Source of the DNA: Dehalococcoidia bacterium
GTDB lineage: Bacteria; Chloroflexota; Dehalococcoidia; Tepidiformales; Tepidiformaceae
DNA: 64,000 nt
Direction of reading: 5' to 3'
Assembly (NCBI GenBank): GCA_003104995.1
Contig: PQAO01000021.1
Span: 62,001 to 126,000 of the forward strand
Both the position numbers and the translations under genes were made by a program. This document shows, piece after piece, positions 25,290 to 34,640 of the stretch. Position 1 is the stretch's first letter. The number at the start of each line of letters is the position of its first letter. The notes under the pieces were generated by a model that saw only the letters and a list, made by a program, of their open reading frames with translations, made no database searches and had not been told where the DNA came from.

Positions 25290-25585
25290 CAGTTACCTCC
25301 TCCCCGGCCCGTGCCCTTTTCGATGAAGTACGCGAACGAGATGGTCGCGATGAACGTCACCAGCGTCAGGACGATGCCCACATCCAGGTAGGCCGTCTGC
25401 CCGGTCGCCATCGAATACACCGCGAGCATCCCCAACCCCAGCATCGTGATGAGGTCGAGCGCCACCACCCGGTCCGGCAGGCTTGGCCCGCGCACCAGGC
25501 GCAGCATCGCGAGCACCAGCCCCACGCTCATCATCAGCATTGCGGTCACCTCGATGAAACCGTTGACCGGGAATGAGCCGTTCAT
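25289..25585 (-). CDS. mnhF: Mrp antiporter subunit F
   Basis: The 98-residue MnhF/MrpF subunit has three helices. LRLVRGPSLPDRVVALDLITMLGLGMLAVYSM carries the conserved R-G-P-x-x-x-D-R-V-x-A-x-D pattern. It overlaps mnhE by ATGA and continues directly into mnhG. Confidence 0.93.
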   Translation of the reverse strand: MNGSFPVNGFIEVTAMLMMSVGLVLAMLRLVRGPSLPDRVVALDLITMLGLGMLAVYSMATGQTAYLDVGIVLTLVTFIATISFAYFIEKGTGRGGGN

Positions 25586-26049
25586 TCCAACAGCCTCCGG
25601 ATGCGCCGCTCGAAGCCCGACTTGACCGCCATGCGGCTCGCGCCGGCGTCCGCCGCATACATGTCGTGGATGTAGAGCACCTTCAGGTCCCGCGAAATGT
25701 CCAGCGACAACGTGCCCGGGGTTAGCGTCAGCAAGGTGGAGAACGCCGTTATCGCACCCTCAGTTTCCAGGTCCAACGGCACCGCAATCACCCCTGGCGC
25801 AAACCTCTGCCGCGGTGAAAGCACATCTCGCGCCATCCGCAGGTTCGCCAGGACGAGCTCCCACAAGAAGAAGCCGATGAATCCGAACAGGACGACCGCC
25901 TTGCGCAGGTAGTCGCTGCCCGGCGCACGCACGAACAGCGTTATGAGCGTCCCGAGCACGAGGCCGGCTGCCAGCTGGCCACCCGTGAACTCCCCGTTCA
26001 CCGCGGTCCACGCCAGGGCCAGGAGCAGGATCCAGAGCAGACCAATCAT
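25582..26049 (-). CDS. mnhE: Mrp antiporter subunit E
   Basis: The 155-residue MnhE/MrpE subunit has N-terminal helices (GLLWILLLALAWTAVNGEFT), a second pair including AVVLFGFIGFFLWELVLANL, and the soluble part PGVIAVPLDLETEGAITAFSTLLTLTPGTLSLDI, which is typical of the family. It overlaps mnhD and mnhF by four bases each. Confidence 0.93.
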   Translation of the reverse strand: MIGLLWILLLALAWTAVNGEFTGGQLAAGLVLGTLITLFVRAPGSDYLRKAVVLFGFIGFFLWELVLANLRMARDVLSPRQRFAPGVIAVPLDLETEGAITAFSTLLTLTPGTLSLDISRDLKVLYIHDMYAADAGASRMAVKSGFERRIRRLLE

Positions 26050-27536
26050 TGCGGTTCCCCCAGTACGGCGGCGATATAGCGCTCCGGTTCCATCAGTTGG
26101 TCAGCGGCCTCCGTCGCCGCCGAGAGGAACGGCTCGGCAGCGAAGCCCAGCACCAGCGTCAGTGCCGCCAGCCCCCCGATGGGTGCGTAGTGCCAGAACC
26201 CCGGGCTGGCCGGCGCCGCCGGCGCCTCTCCGGAGGCGGGCTTCAGAAACGCTTCCACGAAAATCTTGGTCATCGAGAGCAGCGTGAGCAGCCCGACGCC
26301 GAGTACGAACGCCAGTGCCACGAATTCCCCCTCCTCCGCGGCCGCTCGTACCAGTGCGAACTTCGCGAAGAACCCTGACAGCGGCGGGATACCGCTCAGG
26401 CTGAACGCGGGGATGAAGAACAGCGCTGCGAGCGCCGGCCTGCTCCGCGCCAGTCCCCCGAGGTGCACCAGCTCGTATGACCCGCCCAGCCGCCTGATGA
26501 CTCCGGCGATGAAGAACAGGTTCGTCTTCACGATGATGTGGTGCCCGATGTAGAAGATCGATCCTGCCAGCGCCAGCGGCGTGAACAGCGCCAGCCCCAG
26601 CGTCATGTACCCGATCTGGCTGATGATATGGAACGACAGGATCCGCTTCACGTCGTTGTGCGAGACTGCTCCCAGCACTCCCGTCACCATCGTCGCCACC
26701 GAAAGCCAGAGGATGATGGTGTGCGTGTATCCCACGTCAGTCGTGAAAATCAGCGTGAAGACCCGGATCAGCGCGTACACGCCCACCTTGGTCAGCAAGC
26801 CCGCGAACAGCGCCGCCACCGGTGCGGGCGCCGTGTGATATGAAGCAGGCAGCCAGAAGAACAGCGGGAACATCGCCGCCTTGATCCCGAACGCAGTAAG
26901 AAACAGCATCGCGACAGCCGTCATGTATCCGTCTGCCTCGGCCTCCGCCACCCGCTGCGAAAGGTCGGCCATGTTCAACGTCCCGGTCGCCGCGTAGAGC
27001 AACCCCACGCCGCTCAGAAACAGCACGGACGAAACGAGGTTCAGCGCGACGTACTTGAGAGCCCCCTCCATCTGTGGGCGCCCGCCCCCAAGGGCCATGA
27101 TGACGAACGAGGCCACCAGCAGCACCTCGAACCAAACGTAGAGGTTGAACAGGTCGCCCGTGAGGAACGCCCCGCACACGCCAAGCACCAGGATGTTCAT
27201 CAGCGGGTAATACCCGTACCGCTCCCGGTCGGCGTCAATCGTTCCGACCGAGTACATCGTGGCCGCCAGGCCCACGATCGCCGCCAGCATGACCATGATC
27301 GAAGCAAACAGGTCTGCCACCAGCGTGATCCCGAAGGGTGCAGGCCAGTTTCCTGCCTGCAGCACCAGGATCTCGCCGTCCCAGGTTTCCGCCAGCAGCC
27401 AGCCGGCAGCCCCCACCAGTGCCACCATGCCGGTGAGAGCGATCGCTTCCTGGATCTTCGGATACCGCAGGAACGCCAACGCCGCCACCGACGACGCGAG
27501 CATGACCACCAGCGGGAGCGCCACAAGTCCGCTCAT
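26046..27536 (-). CDS. mnhD: Mrp antiporter subunit D (complex I ND4/5-like)
   Basis: The 496-residue polytopic protein is homologous to complex I proton-pumping subunits. About 14 helices are visible. The conserved YVWFEVLLVASFVIMAL with the key glutamate is near residue 135, PLFFWLPASYHTAPAPVAALFAGLLTKVGVYAL (lysine region) near 222, and HNDVKRILSFHIISQIGYM near 300. It works with MnhA in cation/proton exchange. It overlaps mnhE and mnhC. Confidence 0.95.
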   Translation of the reverse strand: MSGLVALPLVVMLASSVAALAFLRYPKIQEAIALTGMVALVGAAGWLLAETWDGEILVLQAGNWPAPFGITLVADLFASIMVMLAAIVGLAATMYSVGTIDADRERYGYYPLMNILVLGVCGAFLTGDLFNLYVWFEVLLVASFVIMALGGGRPQMEGALKYVALNLVSSVLFLSGVGLLYAATGTLNMADLSQRVAEAEADGYMTAVAMLFLTAFGIKAAMFPLFFWLPASYHTAPAPVAALFAGLLTKVGVYALIRVFTLIFTTDVGYTHTIILWLSVATMVTGVLGAVSHNDVKRILSFHIISQIGYMTLGLALFTPLALAGSIFYIGHHIIVKTNLFFIAGVIRRLGGSYELVHLGGLARSRPALAALFFIPAFSLSGIPPLSGFFAKFALVRAAAEEGEFVALAFVLGVGLLTLLSMTKIFVEAFLKPASGEAPAAPASPGFWHYAPIGGLAALTLVLGFAAEPFLSAATEAADQLMEPERYIAAVLGEPQ

Positions 27537-27916
27537 TCGGCCGCCTCCACCTTCGGTAGGCTGATGCTCGGGTCCTCTGTTGTCCGTAGCGAGTCAACGT
27601 CCTCACTGCCCGACTCGCGGTAGACGCGGTACGCCAGTGCCATCGCGAATGCCTGCAGCCCGAAGCCGATCACGATGGCCGTCAGGATGAGCGCCTGCGG
27701 CACCGGGTCGGCGAAGGGCGCCTGCGGCACGTTCTCGCCTGCTTCGACAAGCGGCGGCCGCCCCCGCACCAGCCCCGCCGCCGTGAAGATCAGCAGGTTC
27801 GCGCCATTTGTGAGCAGGGCGAGCCCCACGATGACTTTCACCAGGCTTCGGCGCAGCAGCAGGTACAGCCCCGCAGCGTAGAGGATCCCGACCGTGAGGG
27901 CGAGCAACAGCTCCAC
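27533..27916 (-). CDS. mnhC: Mrp antiporter subunit C (NuoK-like)
   Basis: The 127-residue NuoK-like subunit starts at the GTG at 27916, whose first base is the last base of the mnhB stop (TAGTG). Three helices are present: LLLALTVGILYAAGLYLLL, IVGLALLTNGANLLIFTAAG with the NuoK-type signature, and ALILTAIVIGFGLQAFAMAL. A longer open frame upstream is a shadow of mnhB. Confidence 0.92.
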   Translation of the reverse strand: MELLLALTVGILYAAGLYLLLRRSLVKVIVGLALLTNGANLLIFTAAGLVRGRPPLVEAGENVPQAPFADPVPQALILTAIVIGFGLQAFAMALAYRVYRESGSEDVDSLRTTEDPSISLPKVEAAE

Positions 27917-28308
27917 TACTCGTCCTCCATCAACGGCAGGATGATGTTCAGCACCACGCCCACCACCACGAGGTACACCCCGGCGTCGAACAGCAGCGGG
28001 GTGCCCACCTTCAGGTTCTCCGCGCCGGGGGTGTCGAGCGTCACCCAGTGCCCGGTCAGGATCGGGTCCCCGGCCATGACCCCGATGAGCGCTGCCAGCA
28101 GTGCGATCCCCAATCCCGTCGCGATCAAGAAGAGCGGAGAGACCCGCAGCGCCCGCCGGGCGCCGTCTGGCCCAAGGGCAAGCGCGTGCAGTACGAATGC
28201 GCTCGCCGCCATCAGCCCCCCGGCGAACCCTCCACCGGGCTCGTTGTGCCCCCGCCACAACAGGAACACCGACGCCACCAGCAGCAGCGATGCAAGGAAC
28301 CGCATCAT
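27916..28308 (-). CDS. mnhB: Mrp antiporter subunit B
   Basis: The 130-residue MnhB subunit has the family segments FLLWRGHNEPGGGFAGGLMAASAFVLHAL and DAGVYLVVVGVVLNIILPLMEDE. Homologues carry extra residues before the first methionine. Here the upstream in-frame codons read L-N-S-L-I-L-R-N, starting with a CTG at 28332 that overlaps the mnhA stop, so the true start may be this rare codon (138 residues) rather than the ATG at 28308, which has no ribosome-binding site. Confidence 0.9.
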   Translation of the reverse strand: MMRFLASLLLVASVFLLWRGHNEPGGGFAGGLMAASAFVLHALALGPDGARRALRVSPLFLIATGLGIALLAALIGVMAGDPILTGHWVTLDTPGAENLKVGTPLLFDAGVYLVVVGVVLNIILPLMEDE

Positions 28309-28328
28309 GTTCCGCAGGATGAGGGAGT

Positions 28329-30632
28329 TCAGGGTGAGTCCTCCCGGCGCAGCTTCAGCATCGCGACGACGCCCAGCGCCGCAACGGCCAGGACGATGAT
28401 CTCTCCCAGCGTGTCCAGCGACCGGAAATCCACCAGGATGACGTTTACCACGTTCCGGCCAAAGGCCACCGGCTTGCTCGTCTCGGCGAAGTACGCCGTC
28501 AGCGTGTGGTCGGACGTTTGCGTGATCGACGCCAGCACCAGCACCGTCATGAGCGCACCTGCCGCAAGCGAGAGGGCCGCATCTCGCACCCGGGTCGGAA
28601 CCGGCGAGACGTTTGCCAACCGCGGCAGCCGGTAGAACACCAGCACGAACAGCAGCACCGTCAAGGTCTCAACCAGGAACTGCGTCAGGGCCAGGTCCGG
28701 CGCCCCGAAGAACGCGTACACCAGTGCCACGCCGAACCCCACCGCCCCCAGTGCTACGACCGCTGTCAGCCGGTCGCTTGCCCGGATCGCCAGCCCGGCC
28801 CCGGCGATGATCACGCCTGCGATGATGACCTCGTAGAACGCGATATCTCCGTAACTGTTGTCCAATTCCACACCGCCGCGGACGGCGATGGCCGCGACGG
28901 TGAGTGCCACCGCCGTCGCGAGGGTGATCGCCAGGTACAGGCGCAAGTAGCCGTGCTGCAGAAGTCGAGTCTGTTGCCGCGCGACCCGGTTCAGATTCAG
29001 TAGCGACGTGTAGTACAGCTCCCCCGGCCGCAGCGGCCCGGCCGCATCGGCAATGCGCGCGGTTACCGGCCGTAGCCGTGGGGCGTTCCACAGCACGGCA
29101 GCCGCAATCGCGAGCGAGAGCAGGCTTAGCAACAACGCCGTGTTCACCCCGTGCCAGAGCGCCAGCTTCACCTTCACCTGCTCGCCGGCGACTGCCGCCG
29201 CCGCTGGCGCCACCAGGCCTCCCGAGATGAGTGCCGGAGCCAATGCGAACACAACCGATAGCACTGAGAGCAACACTGGCCCGGCCAGCATCTCCCAGGG
29301 CGATTCGTGCGGATGGTGCGGCGCCCGGACCGCCCCGATGAGCAACCGCCCCAGCATCCCCGCTGCGACCGCGAACAACGTCCCGCCGGTAACGACAGCA
29401 CCGATCACCGCGGCTTCGCCGGCCTGGCCGAAGTGCAGCACCGCCTCGATCAGCGCCTCCTTCCCGATGAATGCCAGGACCGGCCCAAACCCGGCCAAGG
29501 AGACCGCGCCGACCGCTAACGCCGCCGCCGTGATCGGCATCGCGCGCGCCAGTCCACCGAGCTTGCCGAGCTCGCGTGTGCCCGTCCCGTGGTCGATGCT
29601 TCCCGCTGCGAGGAAGAGCGTCCCCTTGTAGAGCGCGTGCGCCAGCAGGAACACCATCGCTCCTTTCACCGCCAGGTCTGTGCCGATGCCCAGCAGGAGC
29701 ACCAGCAGCCCCAGTGCCGCCACCGTCGAATAGGCCAGGATGAGCTTGAGGTCCGTCTGGTGCACTGCGATGAAGGCCCCGAGCACCATCGTCACGCTGC
29801 CGAAGGCCGTCAGGGCGACAGTCCACTCTGTCGTATCACCGAGCGCGGGGTGCAGCCGGGCCAGCAGGTACACGCCTGCCTTCACCATCGTCGCCGAATG
29901 CAGATAAGCACTCACCGGCGTCGGGGCGGCCATCGCCCCCGGCAACCAGAAGTGGAACGGGAACTGGGCCGACTTGGTGAACGCCCCGGCCAGCACCAGC
30001 ACAAGGATTGGCAAATAGCGGGATGATTCCGCCAGCCCACCGCCCCCGGCGGTGATCTCTGCGATGTCGTAGGTTCCTGCCTCGATCCCGATCAGCGCGA
30101 ATCCGCCAAGCAACGCCAGCCCGCCCCCGCCCGTGACCAGCAGTGCCTGGGTCGCCGCCTTCCGCGCTTCTGGTTTCTCTGTTTCGAAGGAGATCAGCAG
30201 GAACGACGTGATGCTGGTCAGCTCCCAGAACACGAACAGCGTGATCAGGTCGGCCGCGAGTACCAGCCCCAGCATCGATCCCATAAAGCCGAACAGGTAC
30301 GCCATGAACCGGCCGAGCCCTGGCTTGCCCTGTAGATACGCGCCCGAATACAGCACCACCAGGGCGCCCATGCCGCTCACCAGCAGCGCCATCAACAGCG
30401 CCAACCCGTCCACTCGCAGGGCGAACGCGACATCGAGTGTTGGGATCCAGTTCCAGCTGGCAGTTACGACTTCGTCATCGCCGATCCGCGGGACCAGCGT
30501 GAGGAAGTACACGAATGAAGCCGCCGGGACGCCCGCCGCCAGCCACCCACCCGGGCGAAATCGCCAGATCGGTAGAAACGGGGCGGCAAGCGCCATCGCG
30601 AAGCCGCACAGTGCGAAGACCGCGAGCGTCAT
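28329..30632 (-). CDS. mnhA: Mrp antiporter subunit A (fused MrpA core and MbhD/MbhE-like C-terminus)
   Basis: The 767-residue protein is the largest Mrp subunit. Residues about 1-500 form the complex I ND5-like antiporter core, with LFVFWELTSITSFLLISFE (conserved glutamate), FPFHFWLPGAMAAPTPVSAYLHSATMVKAGVYLLARL and HQTDLKLILAYSTVAALG. The C-terminal third carries the small DUF4040-like segment GVALVYAFFGAPDLALTQFLVETLTVLLFVLVF and an MrpB-like end (VDFRSLDTLGEIIVLAVAALG). It is the first gene of mnhABCDEFG. The complex exchanges Na+ or K+ for protons across the cytoplasmic membrane. Confidence 0.94.
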   Translation of the reverse strand: MTLAVFALCGFAMALAAPFLPIWRFRPGGWLAAGVPAASFVYFLTLVPRIGDDEVVTASWNWIPTLDVAFALRVDGLALLMALLVSGMGALVVLYSGAYLQGKPGLGRFMAYLFGFMGSMLGLVLAADLITLFVFWELTSITSFLLISFETEKPEARKAATQALLVTGGGGLALLGGFALIGIEAGTYDIAEITAGGGGLAESSRYLPILVLVLAGAFTKSAQFPFHFWLPGAMAAPTPVSAYLHSATMVKAGVYLLARLHPALGDTTEWTVALTAFGSVTMVLGAFIAVHQTDLKLILAYSTVAALGLLVLLLGIGTDLAVKGAMVFLLAHALYKGTLFLAAGSIDHGTGTRELGKLGGLARAMPITAAALAVGAVSLAGFGPVLAFIGKEALIEAVLHFGQAGEAAVIGAVVTGGTLFAVAAGMLGRLLIGAVRAPHHPHESPWEMLAGPVLLSVLSVVFALAPALISGGLVAPAAAAVAGEQVKVKLALWHGVNTALLLSLLSLAIAAAVLWNAPRLRPVTARIADAAGPLRPGELYYTSLLNLNRVARQQTRLLQHGYLRLYLAITLATAVALTVAAIAVRGGVELDNSYGDIAFYEVIIAGVIIAGAGLAIRASDRLTAVVALGAVGFGVALVYAFFGAPDLALTQFLVETLTVLLFVLVFYRLPRLANVSPVPTRVRDAALSLAAGALMTVLVLASITQTSDHTLTAYFAETSKPVAFGRNVVNVILVDFRSLDTLGEIIVLAVAALGVVAMLKLRREDSP

Positions 30633-30747
30633 AGAAGGTCACCCATCTTAGCCGGGCAGCCACCCCGCAGGTGTTGGCTGCGTCGCCATGAAGGCACGAT
30701 GGCCGTGGCCCTGGGCGGGTGCACTGGTCCGGGCCGCCCCCTCGCGT

Positions 30748-31215
30748 TCAGGCAAGCAGCTTGCGCAGGTTCGCCATCTCGATCGCCGCCTGCGCCGCTT
30801 CCTCGCCCTTGTGGCCGTCCTTGCCGCCGCAGCGCGAGAGCGCTTGCTCCACGTTGTCCACGGTCAGGACCCCGAAAATCACTGGCACGCCGGTCTCCCG
30901 GGAGACTGCGCCGATCCCCTCGGCGGCGCCTCCCGCAACGTATTCGAAGTGGGCCGTTTCGCCGCGGATCACCGCCCCGAGGCAGATGACCGCGTCGAAA
31001 TTACCCGAACTCGCCGCCCAGCGAGCCGCCGTGGGCACTTCGAATGCGCCGGGCACCCAGGCCACCGTCACGTGTTCCTTTTGCACTCCCCGCTCGCCAA
31101 GGCAGGATTCCGTCCCCTCGAGCAGCTTTCGCGTCACAAACTCGTTCCAGCGGGCGACCACCACACAGACGCGCAGCCCCGCCCCATCGAGCGACCCTTC
31201 GAGCTCCGGCATCAC
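30748..31215 (-). CDS. ribH: 6,7-dimethyl-8-ribityllumazine synthase
   Basis: The 155-residue enzyme condenses the ribitylamino-uracil with the butanone phosphate to lumazine, the penultimate riboflavin step. Signatures are VVVARWNEFVTRKLLEG, WVPGAFEVPTAARWAA, VICLGAVIRGETAHFEYVAG and PVIFGVLTVDNVEQAL. It overlaps ribBA by ATGA and is the last gene of the riboswitch-controlled operon. No clear intrinsic terminator is visible in the 115 bases towards mnhA. Confidence 0.95.
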   Translation of the reverse strand: MMPELEGSLDGAGLRVCVVVARWNEFVTRKLLEGTESCLGERGVQKEHVTVAWVPGAFEVPTAARWAASSGNFDAVICLGAVIRGETAHFEYVAGGAAEGIGAVSRETGVPVIFGVLTVDNVEQALSRCGGKDGHKGEEAAQAAIEMANLRKLLA

Positions 31216-32456
31216 GAACCCTCCGCGCTCATGGCCTCGAGCCCGTCGAGCAGGTGGCCCATCCGCTGCCGTTTCGTGTCCAGGTAGCGGATGTTGAACT
31301 GGTTCGGCGTGGTCACGATCGGCACGCGCTCCACCACTTCGAGACCGTATGCCTCGAGTCCAGCGCGTTTCGCGGGGTTGTTGGTGATGAGTCGCATCTT
31401 CCGCACCCCGATGTCCCGCAGGATCTGCATGCCGATGCCGTAGTCCCGCCGGTCTGCCGGGAAGCCCAGGGCCAGGTTCGCATCAACCGTGTCCAGGCCC
31501 TGGTCCTGCAGTTCGTACGTCCGCAGCTTGTTGTGCAGCCCGATGCCGCGTCCTTCCTGGCGCATGTACAGGAAGACTCCGCCCTCCTCCGCGATCATCT
31601 TCAGCGCCCGGTCCTTCTGCTCACCGCAGTCGCACCGCATCGAACCGAACACGTCTCCCGTCACGCACTGGTCGTGTACGCGCACCAGGGTCGGCTGCTC
31701 CGCCTCGATCGGCCCCTTCACGATCGCCACGTGCTCATCCGGATGGTTCTCCGCCTTGTAACCCAGGATCAACATGTCGCCGAACGGCGTCGGCAACCGG
31801 GTCTCTGCTACACGCGCGATGAGATTCTCGTTCCGCAGCCGGTACTTGATCATCTCGTTGACCGTCACGATGCGAAGGCCGTGCCGCCGCGCGAATCGCT
31901 TCAGGTCCGGCATCCGCGCCATTTCGCCGTCCATCTTCATGATTTCGCAAAGCACCGCGCCGGGATACAGGCCCGCCATCTTCGCCAGGTCCACGCTCGC
32001 CTCAGTCTGGCCGGCCCGCACAAGCACACCGCCCTTCCGCGCTCGTAGTGGGAACATGTGCCCTGGCCGCGCCAGGTCGTCCGGCTTCGTTTCCGGGTCG
32101 ATCAGCACCTGCACCGTCCGCGCGCGGTCAGCCGCGCTGATGCCGGTCGTGACCCCGGTTCGCGCTTCCACCGAGACGGTGAACGGTGTCCCGAACCCCG
32201 AGCTGTTCGCTGCCTGGTCCACCATCAACGGCAGTCCGAGGTCCGCGCAACGGTCCTCCGTGATAGAGCAGCACACCAGCCCGCGCCCATACTTCGCCAT
32301 GAAGTTGATCGCGTCCGGCGTCACGAACTGGGCTGCCATGCACAGGTCGCCTTCGTTCTCCCGGTCCTCGTCATCGGTGATGATGACGAACTTGCCCCTC
32401 CGGTACTCCTCGATGGCCTCTGGCACGGTGGCCATCACCGGGTCGCGTTCGGTCAT
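31212..32456 (-). CDS. ribBA: Bifunctional DHBP synthase / GTP cyclohydrolase II
   Basis: The 414-residue fusion supplies both riboflavin precursors. Residues 1 to about 210 are the 3,4-dihydroxy-2-butanone-4-phosphate synthase (ITDDEDRENEGDLCMAAQ, TGISAADRARTV, GHMFPLRARKGGVLVRAGQTEAS). Residues about 215-400 are the GTP cyclohydrolase II with zinc cysteines in QCVTGDVFGSMRCDCGEQ and YMRQEGRGIGL. Both active-site sets look intact. It overlaps ribE and ribH by four bases each. Confidence 0.96.
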   Translation of the reverse strand: MTERDPVMATVPEAIEEYRRGKFVIITDDEDRENEGDLCMAAQFVTPDAINFMAKYGRGLVCCSITEDRCADLGLPLMVDQAANSSGFGTPFTVSVEARTGVTTGISAADRARTVQVLIDPETKPDDLARPGHMFPLRARKGGVLVRAGQTEASVDLAKMAGLYPGAVLCEIMKMDGEMARMPDLKRFARRHGLRIVTVNEMIKYRLRNENLIARVAETRLPTPFGDMLILGYKAENHPDEHVAIVKGPIEAEQPTLVRVHDQCVTGDVFGSMRCDCGEQKDRALKMIAEEGGVFLYMRQEGRGIGLHNKLRTYELQDQGLDTVDANLALGFPADRRDYGIGMQILRDIGVRKMRLITNNPAKRAGLEAYGLEVVERVPIVTTPNQFNIRYLDTKRQRMGHLLDGLEAMSAEGS

Positions 32457-33049
32457 TTCCCTGCCTCCTCTTCGCGGGCGGCGAGGATGGTCTCGACGTA
32501 GCGCGCGATGATGTCCGATTCCAGGTTGATCCGGTCGCCCGGCTTGCGGTTCACCAGGTTCGTGTGCTCCTGCGTGTATTGCACCAGCGACACCGAGAAG
32601 CTCTCTTCGTCCTTCGCCACGATCGTCAGGCTGATCCCGTCGATGCAGACCGGACCCTTGACGACCATGTACTTCAACAGGTCCGCTGGCGCGAGGAACC
32701 GGGCGATAATCGCCTCACCTTCCGGCGTCATCGAATGGAGCGTGCCCGTCGCCTCTACGACTCCCCGGACAATGTGCCCGCTGAGGCGGTCCATCGGGCG
32801 GCAGCTCCGCTCCAGGTTCACCAGGTCGCCCGGCTTCAGGTCGCCCAGGTTCGACCGCCGGTAGGTCTCGGGCATCAGGTTCGCGAAGAAAGTCTCGCGA
32901 TCCATCTCTGCCACCGTCAGGTCTACCCCGTTGATCGCAATCGAATCGCCCAGCTTGCTGTCGGTCAGGATGAACGGGGCCCGGATGCGCAGCGTGCCTT
33001 CGCCGGCTTCAACAACCGTACCGACCTCTTCGATAATCCCCGTGAACAT
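32453..33049 (-). CDS. ribE: Riboflavin synthase, alpha subunit
   Basis: The 198-residue enzyme dismutates lumazine to riboflavin. The N-terminus MFTGIIEEVGTV is diagnostic and fixes the ATG at 33049; GGAGG (33063-33067 on the complementary strand) lies upstream. Two lumazine-binding repeats are seen: DSIAINGVDLTVAEM with SNLGDLKPGDLVNLE, and DGISLTIVAKDE with TNLVNRKPGDRINLESD. The first repeat has D in IAINGVD where C is usual (NGVCLTV), a variation seen in some members. It is the first gene after the FMN riboswitch. Confidence 0.94.
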   Translation of the reverse strand: MFTGIIEEVGTVVEAGEGTLRIRAPFILTDSKLGDSIAINGVDLTVAEMDRETFFANLMPETYRRSNLGDLKPGDLVNLERSCRPMDRLSGHIVRGVVEATGTLHSMTPEGEAIIARFLAPADLLKYMVVKGPVCIDGISLTIVAKDEESFSVSLVQYTQEHTNLVNRKPGDRINLESDIIARYVETILAAREEEAGK

Positions 33050-33150
33050 CAGCAAACCCCCGCGGAGGAGGTGCGAACTATGGGGTGTACGGGAGAGGTC
33101 ATCGGCGCTGCCCTTGTTTGGTCTGACGGACGCAGGGCAGACGGAGAGAG

Positions 33151-33171
33151 GGCGCGCAGAGTATGCGCGCC
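33151..33171 (-). terminator. Candidate expression-platform hairpin of the FMN riboswitch
   Basis: A perfect eight-base stem, GGCGCGCA/TGCGCGCC, with a five-base loop lies between the riboswitch aptamer and ribE. On the transcribed strand it is followed by a pyrimidine-rich CTCTCTCC rather than a pure T-run, so it is a weak terminator candidate. Confidence 0.4.
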
Positions 33172-33209
33172 AGCGGCTGGCCCCGCGCAAGGCACGGACA
33201 GCCGCCAGT

Positions 33210-33334
<125 letters not shown>

Positions 33335-33337
33335 GTA

Positions 33338-33366
33338 TCGTTAGCGTTGCACTAAGGAGTTGTCAA
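33338..33366 (-). promoter_or_regulatory. Sigma-70-type promoter of the riboflavin operon
   Basis: TTGACA (33366-33361) and TAACGA(T) (33343-33338) are separated by exactly 17 bases and sit just upstream of the RFN aptamer. The region is AT-rich compared with its surroundings. The divergent acetyltransferase gene starts 60 bases away. Confidence 0.8.
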
Positions 33367-33425
33367 TACCTGCGGATTGCCCGCGTGAACGGGCTCGCAT
33401 TCCCCGCGCGGCGTAGACTCCGCTC

Positions 33426-34634
33426 ATGAGCCTGGAAGTGCGCCCCGCCCGCCCTGAAGAGATGCCGGAGGTCGTCCGCATCGTTTCCCGCGAACTCGGG
33501 ATGTCGCTCGATTCCTTCGGCGGTATGAACCCCGACTGGACGCTGTGCGGCATCGTTGATGGCGAGGTGGCGACCACATATGCCGCCTGGCCCCTCCAGA
33601 TCCGCTATAACGGCCGCGCCATCCCCATGGCCGGCGTCACCTGGGTCGCGACACACCCGGCCCACCGCCGAAAAGGGCACCTGCGCGCCATCGTCCGGCG
33701 TCACTTCGAACAGCTCCACGAGGAGGGCCGGGTAGCCATGGCTGCCCTTCATCCGGCCGCCGCTGCGATCTACCGCCGCTACGGGTATGGCACCATCACC
33801 GAGCGCCGAACCTACCGCTTCGACCCCCGCGACCTCGTCTTCGCCCACCCCCGGGACGTTCCCGGCCGCATTCGCGAAGCCGATCCCGATGAAGAGCTCG
33901 GCCTCCTCGTCGATATCTACCGGCGCTACCGCGAGGGCCGCAACGCGCTCATCCATCGTGGCCGCGCCATGTGGCTCGCTGGCCCGCTCGCAGCGCCACC
34001 TCCGGGTTTGCGCAACGTCGTCCTCGTGTACGAAGAAGCAGGCCAGGCGCTCGGCTATGTGGTCTTCCATCACGGCCCCGGACTCGTCCGCCACGGCGCC
34101 GGGCCCAACAACCTCATGCGCATCCAGGACTTCTTCGCCCTTGCCCCGAACGCCACGCGCGCCCTCTGGCGCGCCATGGCCAGCTACGATGCCGTCGGTG
34201 AAATCACCTGGAATAATGCCGGACCCGATGACCCCCTGCCTCACATGCTGGTTGAACCCCGGATGCTCAATCCCGCCGTCCGCGACGGCATCATGGCCCG
34301 CCTCGTGTCCGTCGACCGTGCCCTCGAACTCCGGCCCTACCCAACCGACACCGAAGTGACGTTCCGTCTCGCCGACGACTTCTGCCCTTGGAACACCGGT
34401 GAGTGGAGCCTCTCCACCGGTGGCGAGGGCGGTTCGATGCGCCGGGCCGACGGCGAACGCATCGACGCGACCCTCGCCCCAGACACCCTCGCCCAGATCG
34501 CCTGGGGCTTTCTTCGCCCTTCAGTCGCATGGCGGGCGGGTCTCCTCGAAGTGGACGATGAGTCCGTGCTGGACCGCTGGGATGACGCCTTCCGGACCGC
34601 CTACCCGCCCCACGAAATGGAACACACCTGGTGA
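33426..34634 (+). CDS. Eis-like GNAT N-acetyltransferase with SCP2-type C-terminus
   Basis: The 402-residue protein has the three-part layout of Eis proteins: an N-terminal GNAT domain (MAGVTWVATHPAHRRKGHLRAIV is the acetyl-CoA loop at about 70-92), a second degenerate GNAT domain, and a C-terminal sterol-carrier-like domain whose C-terminal carboxylate is catalytic in Eis. Eis enzymes acetylate amines including aminoglycosides and peptides; the substrate here is unknown. The ATG at 33426 follows the divergent riboflavin promoter region. Confidence 0.85.
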   Translation: MSLEVRPARPEEMPEVVRIVSRELGMSLDSFGGMNPDWTLCGIVDGEVATTYAAWPLQIRYNGRAIPMAGVTWVATHPAHRRKGHLRAIVRRHFEQLHEEGRVAMAALHPAAAAIYRRYGYGTITERRTYRFDPRDLVFAHPRDVPGRIREADPDEELGLLVDIYRRYREGRNALIHRGRAMWLAGPLAAPPPGLRNVVLVYEEAGQALGYVVFHHGPGLVRHGAGPNNLMRIQDFFALAPNATRALWRAMASYDAVGEITWNNAGPDDPLPHMLVEPRMLNPAVRDGIMARLVSVDRALELRPYPTDTEVTFRLADDFCPWNTGEWSLSTGGEGGSMRRADGERIDATLAPDTLAQIAWGFLRPSVAWRAGLLEVDDESVLDRWDDAFRTAYPPHEMEHTW

Positions 34635-34640
34635 GCCCCG

